60,274 nucleotides of DNA from Gonapodya prolifera JEL478 (lineage: Eukaryota; Monoblepharomycota; Monoblepharidomycetes; Monoblepharidales; Gonapodyaceae), in the NCBI GenBank assembly GCA_001574975.1, contig KQ965809.1, forward strand, positions 129,221-189,494, in the 5' to 3' direction. Shown here in pieces: positions 11,409-21,499 of the stretch. How positions within the stretch are numbered: the first letter of the stretch is position 1; each line of letters starts with the position of its first letter. The notes beneath the pieces were generated by a model that had not been told where the DNA came from, did no database searches, and was given only the letters and a program-made list of their open reading frames with translations. The translations under genes and the position numbers were made by a program.

Positions 11409-14400
11409 TCACTCAGAATATCTGCAGTCGGAGTACTCAAACATGCCCATCAAATGATTCGTCTGCTCATTGAGCCACCTCTTTTCCACCAAGGATTTCC
11501 TACCAGCCAACATGTTATCCACCGTATCTGCCACTCGCCGGTGAATGATCCATTCGTATCTCCCCAAGAGTTCAATGATAATGGTGAAGGTAGGCTTCCC
11601 AGCTCTTTCGATCTGGGTCTTGCGGTCTCGTTGAAGCGTTTTTTGAGCGCTATCACCAATGATGACCGCTTGTGTACCTCCCACAAGTCCGACAAGATCA
11701 GGATTACCAAGAAGACCTGCAAGAGAGCCATGAGCGGTAGCAATGAGTTGGACCCCGCGCTGAGCGATTGCTTTGGAGGATGAACACTCTCGTGCATCAC
11801 CCAATTCATCAATGACCAGCGACTGCGGATTATCTAAGCCCCAAAGCGGGACATGTGAAGAAATATCGTTCAAGTAATTAGAAGGGAAACTTACGGTTTT
11901 TGACCACCTCGAGCATGTTGTTATACTGATCCTTTCGATCCCGAACCTGGAACCGCCTTGCGCATCCAACCGCCGGGTGTGATACATTGCCGTCGCCGCC
12001 TATCTCACAACTTGTATCCACGATTACTGTACGTCGCTTCAGGGTTACTGAAAGGTACCTTGCAATATCTCGAATCATCGTTGTCTTCCCTCGGCCTTGA
12101 GTTCATATATGTTCATTTTCGTTCAAAGCCCAAGCAAGTCACAGGTCCACCCACCTGGAACGCCAAGAATTAACAGAGACTCGCCGGATGACAGAACGTC
12201 GGTCAAAAGGTCAGCAACACCCTGCACCACTCTCGCGATCCGAATGGTGAGGCCGACAAGATCTCCATTCTTACTCAACAACCGGGAGAAGCGATGGAGT
12301 GTGCCATCTACACCTGCGCGGTTGTCACTGCCGAACCGCAGGGGATTTGCGATATCATTCAGCGTGTCTACTGTTAGAGGTTGCCCGAACATAACTGGTG
12401 GGTCTTCATTCATATGAAATAACGGACGACAACCAAGGTCAAGGACAAGCTCTACAATTTCGTCTGGGTCTAAAGAATGTGTTGATATGGTTGAATGCAC
12501 GCAAGCCAAAAGATCCTTTGGGAGCGCATTCAAGATCTCATTGAAGCCAGACTCGAAATGAACAAGATTTGGGGTCTTGGAAGCGCGTTCTCCATCTTTT
12601 TTCTCGGTATTACCTTCAGGGACATCATGAAAATGGGGTGCGACTTCGTAAGAGACTGTGAGTTGATCGGCGTCAGTGACCACCAAAAGAGGCAAGCCGA
12701 GATGGTCCAAAATGGCTGACTCCCACAGGTTCTGTTTGAGTGTAGTTCGATTCTGCTGGGACTTGGCGTACATTGAGCTCCTTGCAAGGGCAAGTTCCAG
12801 CGCCACGTGCGAAATTTGTTCCTTGAGCACCAAGTACAATGAGAGCAGGGAGGACACATCGTTCGCGGCATAATTCAAAATCATCGAATCAAGAGGTCGT
12901 GTCTGCCATAGTACTTTGCGATCTGTGCTGGCCATGCGCTGCTTCATCATCTCTTTGAACGGATTAGTACTGCACTTGTGGTACGTGAGAATATCGTTGA
13001 GCCCCAATTTCCTGATCGGATGAAATTTTTGTGATCCATTCTGAAGGCTTGCCGTCTCATTGAGCAACTGGAGAAGATGTATATGGAGAGCCTGTGTATC
13101 GACCACATTTGAAACACTTATGCCCAAGGTACCAAATAACGCTTCAAGGTCAGCCCGTCCATCGTGGAAAACTTTCACTGCTGAGGCACTCTCCATAACA
13201 GATTTGATATCTTCAGTGAAGACATTTGCCCACGATGATTGTCTCAATACGAAATACGTAATTAGAGTTCAATTTTACAAGGGCATGATTTCCAACACTC
13301 ACAAAATTTGGAGTACATCCAGAATGTACACTGTACGAGCAGTACCGATTTGCAACAAAGAAATCCACCCCTCCTTCCGAAGGTCACCCTCCGTGTCACA
13401 TGCAAGAATCCCCTCTGATTGAATCGCATAGAGAGCTTGTTTCCAAATGTACTGCGTTTCTACCAGAAGAAAGTTTGAAAAAGAATCTCGATCCATATGA
13501 GCTGTTATCACGGAATCAAGAGTGCTCTGAGCCGCTTCAGAAGCTGGTTGCTGTTTAGAAGACGGAGTTATAACTTCCTTGTCGCTCAAAGTATTCGTTG
13601 CCTTGGTAGGATGCATCTGTGTTGAGATCTGAGGGTACTCGGAAGTATTTTTTGGCTTTGCAATATTAATACTCATGGATGCCCCTTTGCCCGTGAAGAT
13701 GATTTGTTCTTTGAGATTCGTGGTGATCCAATCAAACAGTTTCCCAACCCAAACCTTGCCAATTTTCAGATGTAAAGTGGCACCAAATGCTGAAAGTAGA
13801 ACTGGGCGAGTTCCGCCATCTGTCATCTCACGAAGTACTTTCAACATTGAGACAACTCGAGAGACGTGTGTTTGGCTGGAAGATGAGACAGCAATGGATT
13901 CATGGGTGGTTTTAAATAGCTGCCTCTGCCCATCATCTTGCTTTTGCACGACGATAACTCTAATAGAGCCGCCTTTTCCTGAGATGACCACTTGTTTTTC
14001 GAGATGTTGGCATAACCAGTTCTTAAGTTTTCCTTTCCAAACTTGACCCATTTGAAGCCTGATTGTATCAGCAAGTGTCGACAAGGGCACTGGCACTTGC
14101 CCATTCTTTGTCACCTCTCGAAGTACTTTCAGCACTAAAGAGGGTACATGTTCCTGTAGTCTGCTACTTTTAGATTTTGTCGTAGTCAAGATTTCCTGGG
14201 GAATGACCTCTGGGTCGATGACAGCTTCCAGTACACGTGGAGATGTCCGCTCCGCGCTTTTCAGGTCAGGTACAGATTCGTGTAGTTCACTACTTTGAGA
14301 TTCTGCGGTAGTCTGGGTTTCCTGGGGAGTGATTTCTGGGTCGATGACAGCTCCAAGTTCATGTGAAGAGTTCCTTTCCACGCTTTCCACGCCAGTATTA

Positions 14401-15743
14401 TAAGAACGTTGCACGAGATGGTCAACTCCACCGTCTGTTTGCACAAAAAAGCGGTCTCCAAAAATCTGTTTTAGTGTATCGACCCCTTTGTAGGCATCTC
14501 CCATATGATTGGTACCGTCCTTTCCAATATACGCCTGTGAAGCTAAGATTTGGAAATCTTCGATGAGTATCCTTCGCCTGCCATCAGCAGTTATCAAAAG
14601 GAAAGCTTCCTTCAGTTCTTCTAGCGGATTGCTATCGGCAGTGGCTTCAGGTCCCCGGCGATCTTCATACATTGGGGTTGACAAGCCGGCACGATGCGGT
14701 CCAAGGTTTGGCCACTCTTCGGGGAGGGATCTTTCGGGATGATAGTTGAGGAAAAGCCGTCCTGCTACTCGCTCTCCTGTGAGACGTTGACCAAGAAGAC
14801 GATATAATCCTGCTATGTTTCGTATGGTTTCTGTGTAAAGATTGCTCAATTTGGGATTGCTAGCTCTCCATCGATGGCTGAGAAGAACATGGAGTTCATG
14901 AGCCGGAATTGGAAGAGCGCCATTGAGAGACAACTCAGTAATGAAGTCAAGAATATACTCGTGCTTCATCTTAGTAGAGGTAGAATTTATCGCGCTGGAA
15001 GTTGAAATCCCCGACCTTGGTGTGAGAGGTGCGGGAGAATACTGTAAAGGAGCGTCTGGATTGATTCGGCTTTGATACTTTTGCTCAACAGCAATCACAG
15101 TGCAACTCACAGCTTCTTCAGGTCTAGGTGCCCCGTTTGACCCTTCCGCGTCAGTGTGGGGTCGAAACATGAGATACTCCTCATCGCCACCCTTCTGCAG
15201 GACAACTGCGTCGTCTCCGAAAATTTCCCTCAGCGTTTTCACTCCTTTGTAAACCTTAATAATGTGATTCGTTCCGCCTTTGGAGAAACCTGCGCGGTAG
15301 ACCACGATGCCGAAATCTCGTTTTGATATTCTTCGTTTACCGTCGCATGTCATCAACAGAAAGGCCTCTCTCAGCCCCTGCACCGGATCCGTTTCGGCAG
15401 TCACTTCAGGTCCCCGTCGAATTTCATTTGGTGGTATCACTAGAGCACTCAAACGTGGTCCAAGGTTCGGCCACTCTTCGGGGAGGGGTCTCTCGGGATG
15501 GTAGTTAAGAAAAGTTCGCCCATCACGACGGTCTTGCGATAGACGACTGCCGAGAAGACGATATACTCCCTTGATGTCACCGATAGACTTGATGTAGTCA
15601 CCCATAGTCGGCAAGGACTTCTCCCAACGATACCGAAGAAGAACAGAGAGTTCCCGCGCAGGAATCGGAAGAGCACCATTGCCAGACAACTCTTCAATAT
15701 ACGCGAGAATGGTATCCTGATGCTTGGCATCTGATGAAGGCAT
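11409..15743 (-). CDS. Winged-helix repeats + DEDDy 3'-5' exonuclease + Ycf45/SpoIIIAA-type ATPase fusion
   Basis: One gene of about 1,380 residues in at least four exons. Exon 1 (15743 down to about 13301) starts MPSSDAKHQD and holds two tandem copies of a roughly 200-residue module (FLNYHPER.LPEEWPNLGP in both), then two shorter repeats (VLKVLREVTKNGQVPV and MLKVLREMTDGGTRPV, each ending near SGKG/TGKG) that resemble OST-HTH/LOTUS winged helices. The exonuclease follows: ExoI ILACDTEGDL; across a 54-nt-scale intron, ExoII VKVFHDGRADLEALF and NVVDTQ; ExoIII LNYAANDVSSLLSLY. All four acidic residues plus Tyr are present, so it should be active. Next comes the segment DDN-like NRAGVDGTLHRFSRL and GLTIRIARVVQGVADLL, then a Walker A split by an intron (ILGVPG/RGKTTMIRDIA), VDTSCEIGGDGN, Walker B SLVIDELGD after another intron, and RGVQLIATAHG. 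These match the Ycf45/stage III sporulation AA-like ATPases. Introns keep frame. RNA or DNA processing is inferred from domains only. Confidence 0.85.
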
Positions 15744-16895
15744 CGTAACTGCGCAAGGTGAAAGTTAGAGCTTTGGATGCCGGCTCAGTCAGACATTGAG
15801 GGATCAATCGGATGCGAGTGGGGAGGGGCAGATCGATGTTGCTGTTTGTAGGAGAATTCCAGGCAGGCCAGGTTTCATCTTCGCCTCGGAGAAATTCGGA
15901 AAGCAGCCAGCGAAGTCCAATATTCAGAGCAGTATCAGCCGCCCGCGTAACAAGAGACTCCACCACAAGACAATCGCGTCCAGTCGAACTGAAATGACAC
16001 AACAACAACGTGACCACAGCACTGATGTTGAAGCACTGCCTAATGATATTATTTGACTGCGCTACACACATTAGTTTGATATGGCTCACACCCCGAGGCG
16101 ATTCACAACAGGGACACAAGAATGACAGGAAGCATGATCGTCCAGGTTGCATTCGTCACCTTCTTAACACTCGATCTCACATTTGGGGAGCAGTACAGCA
16201 CTTAACATTCATTTATCGGTGACTTCCAGCTTTGTTTGTTGCTCTACTTCTTTCGATAATGGCCAAGACGGTTCTCCGAGTTCGCAGTTCCCCTGAGAAG
16301 CCTTCCCAGGTTGCTGACAGGGGCACTCCACAGTTGGCGGGCATCGCCAATAAAAGCAGAAAGCAGGTGGGATCATGAGGAACACTTGTTTTCCGGAAAA
16401 GAACAATTGAAAGTCTTTGTTGCAAGGATCGGGTCCCCATCCTAATAGCCCAACTGTGTTTCCACAACTTTGCCTCAAAACATTCCCTTCCGCAACCACA
16501 GGACCTTCTTCCCCATTCAATCCCTCACTTCCATCCGCTTCAATACCGTTCTCAAATCACTATTTCCGTCGCACACTTCGTGCTCAATCAGCTCATCACG
16601 CTCTAAAATGCGGGTGCTGATGAGGCCAGTTCGGAGCGACTTGATCGACGCAGCAATGGAAGAGAATACTCGGCGGCTGCTTGTGCGAGAGATGATCAGG
16701 TTCCGAGGCGGTTGCAGATGGAGACTGTGATGAAGTCTCCCAAGAGAGGTGAGTGAACCACCTACCACGAGCACTGTCGCGAAAGCAAATAAGCACGCAA
16801 TTACGAGAAGAAATACATTTTACTTGTCGCGCTTATTGTAACAAGAGGAGGTAAAAAGCAGCGTATTCTGAGAGTAGGTACTACTTACATGAATA
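15744..16895. other. Region upstream of the exonuclease-ATPase gene, no firm gene
   Basis: Contains the promoter and 5' leader of the minus-strand exonuclease gene. A minus-strand frame at 16209-16520 encodes a 103-residue peptide with a hydrophobic stretch and seven Cys in its second half; it could be a small membrane or secreted protein but has no recognisable family. Nothing else is supported. Confidence 0.4.
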
Positions 16896-17731
16896 TTGTG
16901 TGAATTCTGCTATTTTCAGTCAATCTCTTTGTATTTGGGTACGCACTCCGGCAGATTTGGTGCCAACGTTCTGCCGTTGACTCCGGCCCCTCTCCGAATC
17001 GAAGTGATTGTGCTGTTCTCGCTGGAGGATGCGCAGCGCGAAAATGTCCGCGTCTCAAAGCGAACCATGGTCTGGTCGGAGGATTCTCCACCCTTGGGGA
17101 ACGACCGGCAACTCGCATGCTGCTGCTGTACAGGCCTCACATGCAGATTCCCTTCAACGGACCGGAGGTCACTCACTCGACGACTAACCTTGGAAATCCT
17201 CCATCGCATATTGCGGCTGTTCCCTCCTGCGATGTTCTTTCGCGATATTCCACTCCTTTCGAAGAGCATCGGTGCTGCAGCCAGAACTGCACTTCCTGGG
17301 TACTCCGATGGCGAAGTCGGGATTCTCTGTTCGGTTGTTGTGAGACCTATCACTGATCTACCACGAAATGCGACTGCTCCGAACTGGTGGGACGCGGTGG
17401 AGAAGGAGTTTCGTTTCCTTCCTCGTTCGAGAAGGCGCATCACTCCCAGCAGCCTCGCAGTCGGAGGGTTTTTTGGGCTGCGTGCGACGCGGAGACCGTG
17501 TTTGGGATCAATCAACTCTTAGTTGCGGGATACAACGTTAGCGAGGTAATCGGGCGAAACCTTGCCGGTGGATGGGATGAAGAGCTGGTTTTGGGAGGCC
17601 TCCGATGTGATATCTCGGTCGTCCATATGGAGTTCGACTACTGGATCAGAGCCCCCTATTGGCGAGCAACAATGGCACGCAATGAGAACGTTCGCCGCAA
17701 GCGATTATGGCAATGTCCTGAAGACGGTTGA
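16896..17731 (+). CDS. Hypothetical protein, weak F-box-like segment
   Basis: A 208-residue frame (16896-17522) contains LTLEILHRILRLFPPAMFF followed by a Leu-Ser-Lys and Ala-Ala-Arg pattern, which resembles an F-box (P.EIL..I...LPP..L......C..W...A). A second frame (17387-17731) continues with plausible coding sense (FWAACDAETVFGINQLL, a faint ankyrin-like pattern, and then Trp/Tyr-rich sequence). Joining them needs an intron or frame shift around 17430-17470 that I cannot place. The minus strand also has a 199-residue frame over the same bases, so strand assignment is not certain. Treat as tentative. Confidence 0.3.
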
Positions 17732-17876
17732 ACTTGAGCACCTATCCACATGGTTACCACCAGAAGGTAGCGATTCCCTTGATTTCAGAGTTTGGAACGG
17801 TGTCACAGAGGTTGGAGTCGAAGAAAGCACAGGCAGGATGCCAATTGGGGCCGGGTCAGAGCATTTGTGAGTCTCC

Positions 17877-18576
17877 TCAAGACGTTCCCCTTCGCAAAAA
17901 AGCTCCGGGGCATCTGATTTCCACATCCGACTTGGGACCCCGACGTGCATCAGCATATCTCACTGGAGCAGAGGAAAAGAGTGGGGTCAGTTTTTGTCCT
18001 CTGCGTCCAGGACGAGGTGCAACCACGCGACAACCCTTTTCACTCCAGGCATAAGATCTACAGTGATTCATGAAAAAGCCAGCTTTGTCTACACAGATAA
18101 TGGATTCTGGAGTGCAATTTTGTATTCTTCCCTTGAAGAGTTCTATTTGAGAAAGGTTTGACTCTGTATACATCTTTGAAGCCTTCTTGCAGGTATATCC
18201 AATTCGGTTCAAAGTTCCCAAACAGTTGATATGCTTGGATTGTTTTGACATATGTATTGGAAGTCTTTCAGTATATGGATTCCAAGAGCGCAACTGAGCA
18301 ATCTGCATTTCTTCTGATTGGCTGATCCTTCGTGATCTTGACCTATCAAACAGTCGTGACACCAGAGGTGATTTCATCCAACTGAAAAGGGTTCGGACAG
18401 ACACATCTTAGATGTTTGCAAAATCTTTGAATATGTTTCGTTCGATTTGTGATTTCATAGATTGCTTTGTTATGGTGTGCCAAAAAATGTGAAGTGACAT
18501 TTTCAGTGCAAAGCGTAATAACTGTCAACATCAAAAGTGGTGTCGTGATAGCACGACCTTTTTCAAATTTCTTCAA
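17877..18576 (-). mobile_element. Tc1/mariner transposase relic
   Basis: Two overlapping minus-strand frames (18346-18576 and 17877-18404) give a partial Tc1/mariner DDE_3-type transposase. Recognisable blocks are LNRIGYTCKKASKMY (end of the helix-turn-helix/linker), QIELFKGRIQNCTPESIICV and then DKAGFF, the first catalytic Asp block, followed by RSYAWSEKG and PRPGRRGQK. The second Asp and the final Asp/Glu are missing: the sense is lost after about 18000, so the copy is truncated and inactive. No terminal inverted repeats could be paired. It lies between the two rabconnectin-like blocks on the same strand. Confidence 0.75.
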
Positions 18577-18599
18577 CGTTGGGGAGCATCTAGATGAAG

Positions 18600-21116
18600 G
18601 CCATCCAGTCCCCGATGAGGACTTTTAGGCATATTGTATCTCTTGGATGGGAAGCTGTGGATTGCGACAAGAGGAAGTTTCTCAAGTCCCCAGGCACAAT
18701 GGGCCACCACTTGGTGGCGAGAGAATGTCCCTAATGATGAGCAAATACCGAGTGAAGGGAAGAGATTTTCGAAAAGACTCCAAAGAAGTGAATCCTGCAA
18801 GAGCATCGTTACATCGGTGAAAAGGGGTACAGCATCCTCTAATCGACGAGAAGGCACCTTCTCGGAACTCCTCGCGACTAGTGAGACGTTTTCCAATTTC
18901 GACCAGGAATGTGGAGAGCGACCGAAGTAGTCCATCGCGGACAAATGCGAACAGTTCGGCTTATTATTAATGGGATTGAGTATGATGAATCAGCTGCTCT
19001 GTGAAAGGCTGATGTTGGAACATACCCGCTCCACTTTCTTCAAGGTCATTTAGCCTTCCAAGGAGGTCGATATTTGATAAATTACCCTGACCGCGTTGCA
19101 ATTAAGTTTTCATGGATCGATGAACTGGCGTGCAAAATCTTACATGTAAGCCACGACGTCTTGTGTATGTCGCTCTCTCTCCGTTGAGGAGGCTCGATGA
19201 ATGACCTCTCCTGTCCTGAGATCCAGTTCCTGTTCATCGTAATCATCGCCAACATTGATTTCAAGCTACAAAACAGAACCATATTAGAAGAATCCAGAAG
19301 GAATATTGCGTGGCCACGGAACAAAACCCTTCATCTTTAAGCAGTTTAGAGATCTCCGTGTATATGTCCGGAAGAGATTGTCTCTTCAACAATTCAAAGA
19401 AGCGATAAGATCGACACAATATTTTGCACAGTATGCCAATTGCGCGACATGCAGCAGACTACTGCTTGAACAACAAATGAAGTTACGGCTGTTTGAAGAA
19501 TGCAGCTATCGTCGTGACAAGGACGCAAAGAGTCGTCTGTAATCGTCTTTCTTAGTCGGGCCATGGCGTTACCAAAAACATGCAAACTTACCTCGAAAAA
19601 AACAGTCAAAAACTTCGTGAATGACTCGGGAATGTCACGGTTGCAGACGTCAAAAGTCAGAGCGGAAGCATTGTTGCGTTCAGCTATCGTGAATGATGTT
19701 AACTCTCTGGAATAGCGTGCCAGGTTTCCGGACAGTTGGCAGTAGCTCGATATGCGCTGTTGGACTTTCTGTCTCACGGCAACGGGCGTTTAGGACACTC
19801 TCTTGCGAAAGACGTTAGCATTGGGATCCGTACCGCATTTAATCTAAAAGACAACAATCTTACCTAATACTGGAAGAGGCATGTCAATCGCATCAGACAT
19901 ATGGGAGAACCCAGTTCTTGTCTTCTCATAGTAGGAATGAAATACCGGATCCGACTTCACGGTATCATAGTTATCAAACACCGTGCCACAGAGCGACAGG
20001 CCGCCTGTCGGCAAACCCAAACCCTCATTCCGAGAACCCACTTGAATAATCGAATGTTACGGGTTGCGGCCCTCTCCTTTCGTGAAAGAGGACCGCTTTG
20101 ACTTTGCTTGATGGAGGTCGGAGAGTTTCGGAAGACTGTGGCTTGGCAACTTGCTGTCCGAAACTGATGTGCCCATCGTTTTGAAGACCATCTGACGATA
20201 ATACTGCATCTGGGTGACCAGCTGATGTGGGGACACTCCAATCACTACCCTTTTGTGTTCCCGCAGGTTCGCACCAATCAAAGTTTGATGTTTTCTGTTC
20301 AACTTTTGACACCGGCTCGCTCCAATCAAAATCTGACGCTTTCTGCTGCGAAACACGTTCGCTCCAATCAAAGTTTGATGATTTCTGCTCTTCAGCTTTT
20401 GAAACCGGTTCGCTCCAATCAAAATCTGCCGCTTTCTCCTTCGAAACAGGTTTGCTCCAATCAATTGCACCAGCCTCCTGTTGCGATATTGGCTCGCTCC
20501 AGTCAATCGCTGAAGCCTTTTGCACAGTTGCGACTGGCGCACTCCAGTCGATCGCGGAAGATTTAAGCTCGTGTGACACAGGCTGGCTCCAGTCTATCTC
20601 ATCTACCTTCCGTCCAACATCCCCAAGAGCACCTTCGAGGTCTTTGAGTGTAGCTGCGCTTCCATCCAAGTGACCAGATGCAACGGCCTCGAATGAGAGA
20701 CGTCGTCCACTCAGATTGCTGCAAGCGACGGTTGAACTCCGTGTTGTGAGGGATGTCACACTTGCATCCCACACACGAGTTTCGTCTAGATCTCTTAAGA
20801 AGGTTCGAATGGTCCTGAGGGAGAGCGCCGGAAGGCCCATTCGCGCATACCCACTGACGCCATTTAGGATAAACGCTCTCTCTGCTTCTTTGGGAACAGT
20901 CGGATAGAATTTAAGCGCAGCGTAGCTCTTTTTGAGATGTTCGTAGAGAATAAGTATAGAGCGATCCATGAAATCCTTGTTGGTAGGAGGAGTTGTAGTT
21001 GGCGTAAAACCGCTTAGAACTTCTTCCAGAGGAAGCTTGCACATCACAAAGCCGCTCAAACGCCCAGCATTCAGGAAAATTAGAAGCCTCATGAATCTCT
21101 CAAACGTTGGAGACAA
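18600..21116 (-). CDS. Middle region of a rabconnectin-3/Rav1-like protein with DWS repeats (partial)
   Basis: Minus-strand exons. The 5' block (20025-21116) reads RSILILYEHLKKSYAALKF, ERAFILNGVSGYARMGLPAL and SLRTIRTFLRDL, resembling the helical part of Rav1/DMXL proteins (the YDRMGCDLLAL block). It is followed by nine DWS repeats and a basic patch (SSKVKAVLFHERRG). Later exons carry GLGLPTGGLSLCGTVFDNYD, SHMSDAIDMPLPVLG, QKVQQRISSYCQLSGNLARY, a helical domain to about 19400, FELLKRQSLPDIYTEISKLL, LEINVGDDYDEQELDLRTGE and AFVRDGLLRSLSTFLVEIGK. The frame slips by one base at GTGGG near 20036. The large N-terminal WD40/Rav1 part of the family is absent because POM152 begins 380 bp upstream on the other strand, and the C-terminal WD part lies at 8801-10186. 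Assignment rests on remembered family patterns and is moderate. Confidence 0.5.
20219..20601 (-). repeat. Nine tandem DWSxPVS-type protein repeats
   Basis: Within the rabconnectin-like block, minus-strand translation gives nine consecutive units of about 12-17 residues, each built on a core of acidic or hydrophobic residue then Asp-Trp-Ser-x-Pro-Val-Ser: DWSQPVS, DWSAPVA, DWSEPIS, DWSKPVS, DWSEPVS, DWSERVS, DWSEPVS, DWCEPAG, DWSVPTS. On the plus strand this appears as repeated CTCCAATCAAA blocks about 40-60 bp apart. The units differ at synonymous and nonsynonymous sites, so they are not recent copies. Likely a disordered array of short linear binding motifs. Confidence 0.85.
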
Positions 21117-21499
21117 GAAAAGGGACTGAAAACATGGATGTCGTCAAATGGGGGAGAGTTGAAATTCTGCAAGACATCGAGTCATATATGACCACGTAGA
21201 AAGAGCTAGTTTGATAAGCTAGTAGTTTATCCTTTTCTTTTGTCTTCGTTCTTGGACAGAATCATATTGACGGGTGTGGACCGGCCACAATTCAAACAGC
21301 TTCTGCTGTGGTGGCATAAAAAGCCACCAAACGCCGCATTCATTTCATTTAGGTTGACCATCACAATCGCTCCTTACTTGCAACACTGCGCACCCCTACT
21401 TGACTTGAGTTTGATTCAGTTGGGTGGGGGTGGGGTGGGGGACGTGGCCCCAGCCCACAAAATACCCGGCACACATTCCTCTCGTTTCAGATTCTCGCG
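21117..21499. promoter_or_regulatory. Divergent upstream region of POM152
   Basis: This 380-base spacer lies between the minus-strand rabconnectin-like block and the plus-strand POM152 gene. It is AT-richer at 21180-21250 and G-rich at 21418-21440 (GGTGGGGGTGGGGTGGGGG). It should hold the POM152 promoter; no specific binding site can be named. Confidence 0.35.

Noticed and set aside
16916-17515. 199-residue minus-strand frame opposite the F-box-like gene
   Set aside because: Arg/Ser-rich without a domain; the plus-strand frame has a better, though weak, pattern.
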